Shown one piece after another: positions 1-11,301 of a stretch of 64,000 bases of DNA (positions within the stretch are counted from its first letter, which is position 1; each line of letters begins with the position of its first letter). A program made the translations under genes and the position numbers. The stretch lies in NCBI GenBank assembly GCA_009733575.1, contig ML769391.1, forward strand, positions 216,620 to 280,619, written 5' to 3'. This DNA is from Gymnopus androsaceus JB14. Taxonomy: Eukaryota; Basidiomycota; Agaricomycetes; Agaricales; Omphalotaceae. The notes under the pieces were generated by a model. The model was not told the DNA's origin and ran no database searches. It worked only from the letters and a program-made list of their open reading frames with translations.

Positions 1-1065
1 TTCCCACTGAAAAAGAATACAAATCCTGCCCAAAAAACATAAACAAAAAAAGTATCTTTTCTGTATATAATCCTGGCCAAAAAACTCTGTGAAATCTAAT
101 CAGCATTCCACTGGGAAAAAAAGGTCAATTTCCCTGGGTAAAATGCCATGATTCCTTTTGAAAAAGGAAATGAAATTAATGGTCTTTTCTACGTGTAAAA
201 GATCTTGTAAGCTTTGTTCTTTCCCAATCAAAATCTTTGTTTTATTCCACCATCAACATGCACTACCCAGTTACTGCCAGTTACTGCCCTGTTGCTGACC
301 AGTTGCAGGGTCTAAGCAAGCTAGATGCTCAGAAACTTACATGAATTTCATTGCTCAGTGACAGGAACCACTTTTGACTTCACATTAGTTAGAGTGTATT
401 TACAGTATCATGTATGGCCACTAAAATTTCCTAATCAAAATAAGTTTACAACAGGTGGCTAACATATTGATACAGCTGCATTGCAGCAGACTCAGCGGTT
501 GATACAACCTCTCTTATTTATATTCTTTTTTTTTTGATTATAGACATAGTACAACCTCACACCAGAGAATGTGGGGGTTTACACAACAGCACCAAATTTT
601 CTGTCAAACCGAGCAGATGCCAACTGAGCTGTGAGATGGTGAGGTGGCCTCCACGTGATACTGTAAATATGCTCTAACTAATGTGAAGTCAAAAGTGGTT
701 CCTGTCACTGAGCAATGAAATTCATGTAAGTTTCTGAGCATCTAGCTTGCTTAGACCCTGCAACTGGTCAGCAACAAGGCCGTAACTGGTGGTAACTGGG
801 TACTGCATGTTGATGGCGGAATAAAACAAAGATTTCAATCAGGAAAGAACAAAGCTTACAAGACCTTTTACATGCAGAAAAGACCATTAATTTTGTTTCC
901 TTTTTTGAAAGGAATCATGGCAATTTACCCAGGGAAATTGACCTTTTTTTCCCAGTGGAATGCTGATTAGATTTCACAGAGTTTTTTGGCTGGGATTATA
1001 TGCGGAAAAGACACTTTTTTTCTTTATATTTTTTGGGTGGGATTTGTATTCTTTTTCAGTGGGAA
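1..1065. repeat. Large foldback (inverted-repeat) element
   Basis: Bases 1-412 are matched in inverted orientation by about 654-1065, leaving a 240-base centre (413-653). Base 1 (TTCCCACTGAAAAAG) pairs with 1065, and the match runs through the whole arm with only scattered differences. The left end coincides with the window edge, so the element may extend further left. It lies directly beyond the end of the copia reading frame at 1122, where a 3' LTR would be expected, so it probably inserted into or replaced that LTR. The centre contains a T-rich run and no open frame. The long arms fit a foldback element or a head-to-head pair of repeats; I cannot tell which, and I see no target duplication. 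Confidence 0.8.
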
Positions 1066-1121
1066 TCTGTGGTGGAAAACTTTATTATTTACAAACTATT
1101 TTCCTGAAATAATTCCAGCCT

Positions 1122-2134
1122 TCATTTACTGTATTCAATCCCGTAGAGTGGAATCAACCCAAGTTGTAATACATGCCTTGTATGAAGTTCACATTGAAGT
1201 GGTTTCATCAAGACATCAGCTACCATATCAGAGGTCTGTATCCAGTGAATCACAGATGCACCTCTCAAGATGTGTGACCAAATAAAGTGATATTTAATGT
1301 CAATATGTTTTGCATTGGCAGACATCAATTCATTGTGCACAATTTGGATGTCAGAATGACTGTTGGAGAACAATGGGAAAGGAGATGGCAAGACAATCAA
1401 GAGATCAGTTGCAAGCAGCTAAATCCATATTAGTTCCTTCAATATGTGTGTGAGTGCCATGTACTCAGCCTTGGTGGATGAAAGAGCAACTGCTTTCTGT
1501 TTTTAGGATGACCAAGAGACAAGTCCTCCAAAGAGGAATATAATGAAACCAGAAATGGATAAGCAATCATCTGGGTTGGTAGCCCAGTCTGCATTGGAAA
1601 AGCCAGTCATGTCAAGAGTGACAGAGTGAGGAATGTTCTCAATAACAGATAACAGATTAACACCAAGTACTAGAACCATTCAATGGAGCCAGCAAGGTAG
1701 TGTAACATGTGTTTCACAGATACCATATGTTTGAAAGTGGGTCGGGAATTATAGGTTCCCAAGGCTGAGGCAGCATAAGCCAGATCAGGATGAGAAATGG
1801 TTGCCAACCAGTTGTACAACCCAATGAGAGCCTGATAGAGGATCATCCAGTTGGCTCTGGAGATTTCTGGGCAGGTGTTAGGATCAATGTGGTCATCCAT
1901 CTTGTGCAGAGCCTCAGACAGTGGTACTGACTGTGTTTTGCATTCTGTGAGGTTGTGTTGTTCAAGGAGGTCAATGATATAAGCAGCTTGATCAATGTAT
2001 ATCTCCCATCTCGTGCGGTTCCGGCATATACGCATCCCAATAAACATCAATGCAGTACCCAGATCTTCAACCTGGAAGAAGCTGTTGATTTGCCAGATGA
2101 ACCAAAGATAGAGTGGCATTGAGTTGGAAGCAGC
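1122..2134 (-). pseudogene. copia C-terminal reverse transcriptase and RNase H, copy 1
   Basis: 2134-1670 continues RT after the hAT insertion: FFQVEDLGTALMFIGMRI is the post-YVDD segment, followed by YIIDLLEQHNLTECKTQSVP and HPDLAYAASALG. About 1660-1400 has RNase H sequence in broken frames. 1400-1125 carries the RNase H end, AKHIDIKYHFIW and DMVADVLMKPL (normally TDMVADVLTKPL), and stops at 1122. At least two frame breaks separate these pieces. Confidence 0.88.
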
Positions 2135-2142
2135 TAGACCAT

Positions 2143-2973
2143 CAGTGATGCCGCGGTTCGGCGCATCCATGCCTCATTGTTGGCCTCCAAACGTCCATCA
2201 CGATAAGCACCTTTGAGTTCCTGCATCTCACCAAAGAGCTCGTCCCCTAAACGGGCCTGCCTTGCTGCATCTGTAATTCCCGAGCTCGAAAATGAACGTT
2301 CCGCTGATGCAGCAGATCCTTGAATTGCAAGATAGTCACATGCAATGCGAGCTAGCACCAGATGCTCATACTGATTAAGCTGTACCCAAATTAGCAGTCA
2401 CAGACAGTGGTGTTAGATAAGGATGTAGACTTACCCCCCACCATGCAACTATGTTAATGCAAAGTGTTCGTGGAACTAGCTTTCCATCAAGGTAATCATG
2501 CAATTCTTTGCAGGGATCTGCGGAAGAGAAGTCATCATCCTGATCTGAATCCATCAGAGCATCCATCCAGTCATCGGAACCTGAAGAAATTTATTAGAAT
2601 TCAACAATTGCCTGTAAAAACAATTTATTTACCTGATGAAGCAAGCACCTGCAATGCTGGAGCACTGTTTACAGCTGTAACAGGAGCTTCCCTTTCAACA
2701 ATTGTTTTATAATGGAGAAACTAAGGAGAATAATGAGTGCACAAGATATCTCTTGCATCAACTCTTTTTCTACTGCCGCCATTTGAGTTGGAGGTTCGAC
2801 GGCCCGGGTTCGAACCTCGGTGCACCTATAGATTGGGTTCAGAAATTCTCCAAACCTGCACCTGAACCTTGAGGTTCGGTGCAAAAAATTTGCTGAACCG
2901 CACCTGAACCTAAGGTTCGGTGCAGGTTCAGACCGGGTTCTGTCGGTTCGTGAACCGGACCGCGGCATCACTG
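2143..2973. mobile_element. Non-autonomous hAT element with 8-bp target duplication, inserted in copia RT
   Basis: The ends are inverted repeats: CAGTGATGCCGCGGTTCGG at 2143 and its near complement ending CGGCATCACTG at 2973. TAGACCAT occurs at 2135-2142 and again at 2974-2981, an exact 8-bp target duplication as made by hAT transposases. The right third (about 2790-2955) is filled with copies of GGTTCGGTGCAGGTTC-like units, which look like subterminal transposase-binding repeats. The element is 831 bases long and keeps only the C-terminal piece of a transposase gene, so it is a deletion derivative. Confidence 0.93.
2160..2566 (-). pseudogene. hAT transposase C-terminal dimerisation fragment
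   Basis: The minus strand from 2566 reads a segment with PCKELHDYLDGKLVPRTL ending ...NIVAWWG, then after a short break (2400-2358) LARIACDYLAIQGSAASAER and FSSSGITDAARQARL. This matches the hATC domain: the WW motif, then the alternating LA.DYL...S.ASAERSFS motif. The frame ends in the left terminal repeat. The catalytic RNase-H-like core is absent, so the element cannot mobilise itself. Confidence 0.85.
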
Positions 2974-2981
2974 TAGACCAT

Positions 2982-4847
2982 CATCCACATGAAGGGGAAT
3001 GATCATTCACAATGGTGAACCATCTGAGGGCATCGAGATACTTGGGTCTGGTGATTCATTCCAATTGCTGACAAAAACTTCATGGTCAACTTCACTCCTA
3101 CAAAGACCAATTGATTCTATGGCAGAACACAGTGTGCAGTACCAAGCGTAGCTCACTTGACAAAGACCATAGAGTGCATGGTGTAAGCAAAGGGCAAGTG
3201 AGCAATTGCCAAGTTCATAACTGGGAATTTGATGGCAGTAAACTTCCTCTTTTAGAGGAGCATTGAGAAAGGCCTGCTTAACGTCAAAGGTAAACAGTTC
3301 CCAGTCCAACTGGGCAGCCATAGCAAGAACAGTACAAACACCAGTAATGCGAGCCACTGGGGAGGAGGTCTCACCATAATCATCAGGTCATTGTGTAAAT
3401 CCTCGAATTACCAAACAACCTTTTGCTTTGGTGATTGCACCTTTGGAATTCTTCTTCCAAGTATATACCCACTTCAGACCTATAGGCTTTTTACCTTTGG
3501 GAAGTTCCAAAATGCTGTACACCCCCAGCTTCTGTAGTCCTGCAAGTTCATTGGCTTCAGCATCAAGCCAACATTTGGAGTCTTTGCATTGTAGTAATTC
3601 TCTCCATGAACGCGGGGGCTGGGACTCGTCATTGTAACTGGTAGGAAGAGCAGTGGCAGCAAACATGTTGGATGGATCATGAGCAAGGTCATTTGGGAGT
3701 ATGATGGTGTCTGGAGTATAGATGAAGTCATCTGGGAGAAAAGGATTGTCCTCTAGCGCTGCATCAATGATTTCCTCAGCAAGGATGTAGGCAGAGAAAT
3801 TCCGAAGGGCAGGGTAAGATTGGATAGGTAGAGTTGGTAGGAGGTGGTGAGAATGTAGTTTTGCAGTGTACATGTTATGCTGGGCTAAATTGGATTCGGT
3901 ATTTGTTGTTGGGGGGTCTAAGGCAGGGTCCCAATCCACTGTACATTTCAAATGAGGAGCATTGAGTTGGCTAAACTCATTCTCATTGAAGATAACATAG
4001 TTGTGTGGAACAACATGGTAAGCCCCATTAAGGTCGCGAATCCAATAGCCTGCATTTTCATACCCAACAAAAATGCCCTCTGTATATCTAGAACCCAGTT
4101 TCTGCTGTTTCTCCTTCGGAACCCAAAAATACACCTGGCATCTCCATACCCTGAGTATTGAATAGTCCAGTTTCACCTTGTTCAAGTTCTCAAAGGGGGG
4201 TAATGTCTTCAGTCAATGCAGAAGTCAGCAAGCACAAGACCAGATATGTTGCCGTGTCTACAGCATCACCCCAGAACAACATAGGTAACCCAGATGCATG
4301 GAGTAGGACCAAGGCCATGTCCTGAATCTGTCAAATCCAACGTTCAGCTTTCCTGTTCTGCCAGTGGGCATATGGAGCTGTCAAAGTGTCTGAGATTCCC
4401 CTAGTGTGCATAAACTCGTTGATTTTCTTGTCATGGAATTCCTTTGTGCCATCTGCATGAAGAGCACCTGTTCATTCACCAGTGAGACGTTCCCATTCAT
4501 TCACAGTTGAGACAAGATGTTCATATGCTTGTGGATGTTTGCTAATGTTCTTTGTGCTGACCATGGACATTGCTGTATTGGCAATTAAGTGGAAGTGTAG
4601 GGCGCCATGTGGAGTTTTAACTGGCATTGGACCACAAGTATCCATAATGAGGAGTTCCATAGGTTGAGAAGCACATTTGACAGAGGTAGTATGTGGGGGA
4701 TGGGGTTGTTTGCCTTTTATGCATGATGGACAATATTGATCCATTCCTTTCCCATTCCAAATGATCCCTGTCCCATAGGTACCTTTGATAACTTTATTGA
4801 TGAGATATTGACCTGTATGGCCGAGTTGTTCATGCCACAGGTGAAGG
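2982..4847 (-). pseudogene. copia integrase and N-terminal reverse transcriptase, copy 1
   Basis: 4847-4472 encodes the GAG-pre-integrase zinc region (HLWHEQLGH, then CPSCIKGKQ) and the start of the integrase core (LLIMDTCGPM). About 4470-4190 continues the core with frame breaks. 4185-3388 carries the copia integrase C-terminal part (RVWRCQVYFWVPKEKQQKL, EGIFVGYENAGYW) and the start of reverse transcriptase (SWRELLQCKDSKCWLDAE, KWVYTWKKNSKG). 3357-3007 gives the first RT catalytic block, FDVKQAFLNAPL. The conserved YVDD block would lie just downstream, where the 2143-2973 hAT element interrupts the gene. Confidence 0.9.
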
Positions 4848-4855
4848 TCCATGTT

Positions 4856-5416
4856 TAGGGTTTCAAAGTACAATGCAATGCAATTTATTTGGTCCAAATC
4901 CAATAAATCATGAATTGTACTGGTACAAGATTTATTGAAAACTGGTTAAACTGTGTACTTGTACTGATTGTACTGATACAACCAGTGCAATACAATACAA
5001 TTTATGAGTTTAAATCAGTTCAGATTCAAATTGGTTTATATCAGTATAAACTGACATGAACTGATCATTTACATACTGTTTGCTACCAGATATGTAATGT
5101 TTTACAACATCCATGTTATAGGAAGTTCTCATAAACTATTGAAAGTACATCTTGATCAAGATTGGAGTAATAAATGACACTGTAAGCTTTTTGAGTAGGT
5201 GTAATGCAATGTTTGCACTAGTATAACCTGCTGTAAATGTGTACTGATTTAAACCGATTCAAAGCAGTTTAAGCAATTTTCACATTTTGAATAAACTGTA
5301 AACCTGCACTGATTTAAACTGTGTATCAGTACAAGCTTCAGTGATACATTTTGCAGTACAATACAATACAATTTATGATTTATTTGCAGTTTAATAAATT
5401 GTACTTCAAAACCCTA
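4856..5416. mobile_element. hAT-type MITE in copia copy 1, with empty-site proof
   Basis: The inverted termini are TAGGGTTTCAAAGTACAAT at 4856 and the complement of TAGGGTTTTGAAGTACAAT ending at 5416. The 8-bp duplication TCCATGTT lies at 4848-4855 and 5417-5424. Copy 2 of the copia element (around 11680-11690) has the uninterrupted sequence GGCCATGTTACAGG at the same point, showing the pre-insertion state. The 561 bases are AT-rich, with many TACAATGCAAT and TTTAAAC repeats and no open frame. Confidence 0.93.
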
Positions 5417-8355
5417 TCCATGTTACAGGGAGCAAAGGTAGGGAAAGCAGTTGTAGTAGACGTGGCTGAGGACACATTACTAGGAGGTATCTGGAATTGA
5501 CCCTCAAAAAAGATTAAGTGGTGCTCAATTCTTGCAGTGAAGTAGGAGCATGAAGAGCCCGCCTCCTGGCTAGAATCTGGAATATAGATCTTCACAGAAG
5601 TGCTGTTGCAGACAATGCTAAAACCACTCTCCAGTAAGGCTCCCTGTGATATAAGATTTACAGGTGCGTCAGGAGCGTGGAGGCAGTCAATTAACTCTAG
5701 TATTAGGAATTGGTCAGATTCCATAATGTGAGTCCTGAAGTAGCAAGTTCCAGAAGCAAGAGTCTTCATTGAACCAGAGTTCACAGCTGTTACAGACAGT
5801 CCACCACCGGGATTGTAAGTATGGAATAAAGAATGATCACAGATAATGTGGTTTGTGCATGCAGAATCCAGGAGAGTAGATTGTCCACATATTACAGACA
5901 TGAAAGCAACATTCTCCAATTTGCGAAGTTGATTCAAGGTTATAGCTGAGGCAGAAAAAGGCTCAAGATGGGCACACGGAGGACAGCAAGAAATTTGCAA
6001 GTCTTTGTTCATGGGAGAAGCAGTTACAGAATCACTACTTACAACCCCATCCTGCTCCAAAGCAGTAGCCACATTTGTCCTTGGTCCATATTTGTGACCA
6101 GTGTTCTGATTATTGTTTTTCTGGTTTGTTGCTCCTGTACCACCCCCATCATTCAATCCAGTTGTGGACAAACCAATACCAGGATTAGCACTGCCCAAAC
6201 CACCCCCATTATGAGTCTTCCATCTGTTATGACCATTTTGATTAGTACCATGGTTGTTGGATGAGTCGCTTTTGCCTCGGAGTTCCTTCGAGTGTTTATC
6301 ATTCTCAAAAGCAGTTTGGACATCTGAGGTATAGGCATGAAAGGTTTTGTAGCTGAGTGGTTTGTTTGGGAATAGATGGGGATGATCAATGTGTTTGCAA
6401 ATCTCATGGGCAACATGGGAGCAAGGACCAGTAGGAGGAAGAAGTTGTGCAAAAGTCGAAAGAAGGCAAGACCACACAATAGGGTAACCGGCAGAGTGGA
6501 GGCAGCCAACTGTGGACTTTCATTTGACAATCCATTCAGGGATTTTATCTCCCTCAATATGCATGGTGCATAGAGTTGATTCTAGGTTCCCTAGACCTGT
6601 GGATTGTTGGTGGGAACAGAATTGGCCTCGAAGAGCAATATACATGTCACAAGCAGTAGTTGGCAGACCCGTAGAAATGTCTAGTGATGGGGGTAGAATA
6701 CTTTGGGCTTCCTTCAACAAGCAATATAAGAGTACCTGGACAGTCATAGTGTCCTTACTATCCCAGATTGCCTGCAAGCGAATCTCCTGGGGCATTGAAT
6801 CATCTGTAGACATGGGATGGTACGATGGTGTGTTCCAAATTTTTCTTGGTGTGCCAGCTGGTGGATCCCCAGTGATTATATGACCAATAAGTCTCGCAGT
6901 TATCAGAAGGCTTTGGATTGTCTGGTCCCATTGGACAAACATATCCTTGTCCTTCAGTATAGAAACAGCTGGTTCATTAGCAGTATTAAAATAAACCCTG
7001 ACATGTTCTCAGAGGTGTATTTTAATATTTGCGACAAGTTGTCAGCACAGCTTTTACCCAGAAAAGAAATATTGATACAGAGAGAATGAGAGCCCTTGGG
7101 AAAAAATGGATACTTTTCCCATGCTCATGTAGGTCACCTGCACCCAAGCCTAGCCCTACCTTGCATCCTAACCCTAACCCTGATTAATATTTCAACAGTG
7201 GGGGCAAGCCCCCATACCCCCATTATCATCCTCAACCCCTAAACCCTAACCACCCTAACCCTAACCTATGTTCACTGTTTGTTTGGCACTGTTTTGATCA
7301 GGTCTCTATGTTAGTGCTTACCCTAACGAGACCTGACCAAAACAGTGCTTATTACTATATTTGGTCATAACCCTAATTTTAGATTAGGATTAAGCGGAGG
7401 CACCACTGGAAAGAGGGAGAAAAATAGAGAGGTATGGCCATTTCCGTTTTTTCCCACGGCCCCTAGTTCCCGAGATATGGCCCCATCTTAGTAAACTATG
7501 GTTAGGGTTTATTAGGCAGTTATAGGCCATAAGAGAACTTGTTGCAAATATTAAAATATGCCTCCGAGAATTTGTCGGGGTTTATTTTAATACCACTATA
7601 GCCTCTGGTGATAGGAAGGTCCTTGATTGCTGCAAGGAGGCCTGCAAGTGAGATTGAGGAGGTCAAAGAGGATATATCCAAAGCAGGAGACTTGGGTTCA
7701 GGGATAGCTGGCAGCCACTGTGGAGGTAGTTCCCAGCCACCATTCGGGTCCAGTTGGGTCCAAATGGGAGGAGGACAAGAAGGATGTAGATCTGCAGGCA
7801 GGAGAGCAAGTACTGAGGGAGTCAGGGATGCATGTGTAGAGTCAATGTCCATGGCTGATGGCATATGGTGTGCGGTCTGTGGTTCCATCGGCAGCACATA
7901 TGTAGGAAAAGGATTTGTAGGTACTTGACAATATTTGTGATGCAGATACATAGGTTGAGAAAACAGATTCAAGGAATGATGAAACAATGGTATGGTATGG
8001 TAAGGAAAAGGTGCAAATTGGTTCTGGTTTGTAAGAGGCAAATAAGCGGCATTAAAACTTTGAGATTAAAATACGGTTGACCAACATTCTGAAGGAAGGG
8101 ATTATTCTGTGGGGAAATGGGAGAAAGAAAAGGGTTATTCTGACTATGTTGTGTATTAAAAGAGACCATCAAAGGAAAAGTTGTGTGCACCACCGAGGAC
8201 TGTATAGAACTGGGCTCATACAGGGCCTGCTCCTGACTGACAGAGGTAGGAAATCCCGCAAAAGCACATTGACCATGATGTTGGGCAGCAGTTGTTGCAA
8301 TTGGAGTGGGAAGTGGAGGAATTGTGGGACTGAATGGATTTTTGATGTGTTCCAT
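5417..8355 (-). pseudogene. copia Gag and protease region, copy 1, broken
   Basis: The Gag start is probably the Met at 8355 (MEHIKNPFSPTIPPL); a frameshift near 8000 moves into the frame 8041-7594, a Pro-rich N-terminal region. The frame is cut by the 6983-7593 insertion and resumes at 6942 with the Gag core (a UBN2-type capsid-like region, 6942-6520), then 6477-5425. The latter carries an Asn/Gly-rich linker and then the aspartic protease: LLDSACTNHI near 5870 is the active-site strand, with DSAC in place of the usual DSG(A/C). PVNLISQGALLESG follows. The frame runs into the 4856-5416 insertion at the protease/integrase junction. Copy 2 at 11302-12045 shows the uninterrupted join. Confidence 0.85.
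6983..7593. mobile_element. Terminal-inverted-repeat element with about 70-bp arms, in copia gag
   Basis: Bases 6983-7050 (GTATTAAAATAAACCCTG...) reappear inverted at 7525-7593 with a few differences, and the Gag coding sequence resumes on either side. Inside are CCCTAA-type telomere-like repeats (about 7160-7270) and a second inner inverted repeat (7286-7308 with 7330-7351, GCACTGTTTTG arms). There is no open frame. I could not define a target duplication, so the superfamily is unknown. Confidence 0.75.
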
Positions 8356-8574
8356 TGTGCAGCGGAGATTTTCTGCATGGATGCATTGTCAATAATAGTG
8401 ACTGTCTGCCCCTTGAACTGGAGGCAGGGAGCCCAAGACATCCGTTAGATCCATTGATGACCCAGATTTGTCCATAGGACGAATCAACTGTAGACCAAGA
8501 CGACGCATAAAGAATGATGCATAAGACCGATTTGAGCCAAGTTCACCTGGGCTATATCTTCTATTTAATACAAG

Positions 8575-8588
8575 GAAAGTCCATAACC
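8575..8588 (-). promoter_or_regulatory. Candidate primer-binding site of copia copy 1
   Basis: Immediately after the LTR end the minus strand reads GGTTATGGACTTTC. The first eight bases, GGTTATGG, resemble the primer site of copia-group elements that prime with an internal half of initiator methionine tRNA. This is a short match, and the tRNA of this organism is not in the window, so it is inference. Confidence 0.45.
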
Positions 8589-8869
8589 TGTTGTAATCAA
8601 CTAGATAGAGATACAGCAAGATAATATCCTCAGCAACCAGATGATGGTAAAAGACTATTATATAGCGCATACCTAGATAGAGATACAGCAAGATAATACT
8701 GTAATACATGTAAGTACGCCCAAAACAATAAACAAGTGAGATAGACTTACTCCTCAGCAACCAGATGATGGTAAAAGGCTAAGGAGCATGGGAATCGAAT
8801 GTATTGTAAAAAGCAGGGAAGAGTCACATGTAGTCCGAGATAAGATATGAAGATATACCAAATATGACA
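8589..8869 (-). repeat. 5' LTR of copia copy 1
   Basis: Read on the minus strand the repeat begins TGTCATATTTGG at 8869 and ends GATTACAACA at 8589, giving TG...CA termini. It contains an internal tandem duplication of about 70 bases: a block with GTATCTCTATCTAG and a block with CCAGATGATGGTAAAAG each occur twice between 8600 and 8785. The other LTR piece of this family (about 18139-18195 and 22560-22620) has a single unit. The boundaries were set by the flanking ATCTC and by comparison with RCM1 intron sequence. Confidence 0.75.
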
Positions 8870-10159
8870 GAGATTAACAATAATAAGGGACAAGTTGAAT
8901 TTGATGTACTGGGATTGTGCATCTCATTAGCATATCCACAATGCTTCCATTGCAGTAGGACTTGGCTTGGGGGAGTGAGTTTGGAGTTTGCAGGAAAGCG
9001 CCTTGGCAGATTCAAGTGCTGCACAAACAATGTGCTTGTCTTTGATGGCATGTATGGAGCATGTGGAGTAGATTATTTGTTGAACTGAAGGGACTGTAAA
9101 AGTGTTTTTACATAACCAAACTCCTTGGATGATGAATGCAATGAGCCTACATTTCATTGCATGTTTGATCATCATCAACTGAAATGCAGCAAGTTTATTC
9201 TGTTGATCCTCTTGAACTGAGTTGGCTTCTTGTTCTACTTACCCAAGTTATTAACAAGCTGATGAGGAAAGTAAATAAACTCACCAGACTTGACAAGATA
9301 GTCCAAATGGGTAACAATACCTGATCCACTGCAAGAAGGGTCCAGAAGGCTGTACCAATGACCTGATGAGTCAGCAACCAAAAGAGCTCAAGAAAGCTCA
9401 CATATGCATCACTTTGGAATACTTGGAATCCATAGGATTGACAACAAGAAAATCGGCATTGATAGGTTCCACATTCTGGCATTTGGCTTTAGATAACATT
9501 GTCTGCAGACTCAAGAACCTTTTGTGGTCCCTTTCAAAGGCAAAGGGCTATGACAGTGTATGTTTCAAAAAGATGCAGATGAACATCACTTGTTGAGATG
9601 TACTGTTCCCAAATTGCACATGAGTGTGCTTAGATGTGAGGTTTTATTGCCTGGTGTGGAGGTAGCATCTATTACTGTGCTCTCTGCAGATGCAGGAGGA
9701 TTAAGAACAACAGCAGGAAAGCATGAAGCTTTGTCTTGAAGAATGACTTTTGCCGTCTTGTATGCTTCTTTGTCCTGAAAGGATACTTGAGGGTGGAATA
9801 ACAGTAATGCTGGGATGTCTTCATCTTTTGAAAACTCCTTTTTTGATGCACTATGTGTAGACAGTCAGTACAAGGTCATACTAGAAAAAGCAAGGACTCA
9901 TGGAAATGAATCCTTCAGCACAAACCCCTTTGATACGAAATGTTGAATTGCATCCTCAACAGACCATAACACAAATTTGAGCTATTGAGAGTGTTTGTGA
10001 AATTAAAATCATATTGAAAAGTTGGAAGCCTCACCTGCTCTGCTAACTCCAGTCTGTGCAAGGTCTTTGTTAGATTTAACCCCCCGCTTGATCTTGAGCT
10101 TTTGCAGTTTACCAGAAAGCCTTGTTTTATGACAAAGAACTACTTGCTTAATGGGTCCA
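8870..10159 (-). pseudogene. RCM1 pseudogene, middle portion
   Basis: Read on the minus strand this follows the RCM1 gene at 35.6-36.9 kb through several exons and introns, for example the exon with GTTACTGTTATTCCACCC near 9800, and the intron start GTACATCTCAAC near 9610. Introns are retained, so it arose by DNA duplication and not from mRNA. Many C-to-T type differences and stops make it non-functional. It ends at 8870 at the copia LTR and at 10159 at a GTCCA shared with the flank of the hairpin LTR element at 17974-17978. Confidence 0.85.
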
Positions 10160-11301
10160 TCAGCATAGAAGAACAGTACAACACCAGTAATGCGAGCACT
10201 GGGGAGGAGGTTTCACCATCATCATCAGGTATTGTGTAAATCTCGACATTACCAACAACCTTTTGCTTTGGTGATTGCCAACTTTGGAATTCTCTTCCAA
10301 GTATATACCACTTCAGCTATTAGGCTTTTTACTTTGGGAAGTTCCAAAATGCTGTACACCCCCAGCTTTGTATCCTGCAAGTTCATTGGCTTCAGCATCA
10401 AGCCAACATTTGGAGTCTTTGCATTGTAGTAATTCTCTCCATGACACGCGGGGGCTGGGACTTGTCATTGTAACCGGTAGGAAGAGCAGTGGCAGAAACA
10501 TGTTGGGATGGATCATGACGCAAGGTAATTTGGAGCTATGATGGCTGTCTGGTAGTAATAGATGAAGTCATTGGGAGAAAAGGATTGTCCTTAGCGCCAT
10601 CAATGATTTCCTCAGCAAGGATGTAGGAGAGAAATTCGAAGGCAGGGTAAGATTGGATAGGTATTGAGTTGGTAGGAGGTGGTGAAATGTAGTTTGCAGG
10701 TGTACATGTTTGCTGGGCTAAATTGGATTCAGTATTTGTTGTTGGGGGTCTAAGGCAGGGTCCCAATCCACTGTACATTTCAAATGAGGAGCATTGAGTT
10801 GGCTAAACTCATTCTCATTGAAGATAACATAGTTGTGTGGAACAACATGGTAAGCCCCATTAAGGTCGCGAATCCAATAGCCTGCATTTTCATACCAACA
10901 AAAATGCCCTCTGTATATCTAGAACCCAGTTTCTGCTGTTTCTCCTTCGGAACCCAAAAATACACCTGGCATCTCCATACCCTGAGTATTGAATAGTCCA
11001 GTTTGAACTTGTTCAAGTTCTCAAAGGGGGTAATGTCTTCAGTCAATGCAGAAGTCAGCAAGCACAAGACCAGATATGTTGCCGTGTCTACAGCATCACC
11101 CCAGAACAACATAGGTAACCCAGATGCATGGAGTAGGACCAAGGCCATGTCCTGAATCTGTCAAATCCAACGTTCAGCTTTCCTGTTCTGCCAGTGGGCA
11201 TATGGAGCTGTCAAAGTGTCTGAGATTCCCCTAGTGTGCATAAACTCGTTGATTTTCTTGTCATGGAATTCCTTCGTGCCATCTGCATGAAGAGCACCTG
11301 T

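Larger units (their letters stand above)
1122..8869 (-). mobile_element. Ty1/copia LTR retrotransposon, copy 1, degenerate and interrupted
   Basis: The minus strand reads in the Ty1/copia order: 5' LTR (8589-8869), primer site, gag, protease, integrase, reverse transcriptase, RNase H. Frames are broken by stops and small indels, and by three insertions (2143-2973, 4856-5416, 6983-7593). The 5' LTR inserted in the last intron of an RCM1 pseudogene: ATCTC precedes the LTR at 8870-8874 (read on the minus strand), and the same ATCTC follows an LTR end at about 18196, which fits a 5-bp target duplication later separated by rearrangement. The 3' LTR is not seen; the foldback element lies where it should be. 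Confidence 0.9.

Noticed and set aside
2800..2835. tRNA T-arm-like motif GGGTTCGAACC
   Set aside because: It lies within the GGTTCG repeat array of the hAT element; no acceptor stem, D-arm or anticodon arm can be folded around it.
8389..8760. Membrane-like ORF with Tyr/Leu-rich segments
   Set aside because: It is a translation of the copia LTR and leader; the hydrophobic stretch comes from the repeated AT-rich LTR units.
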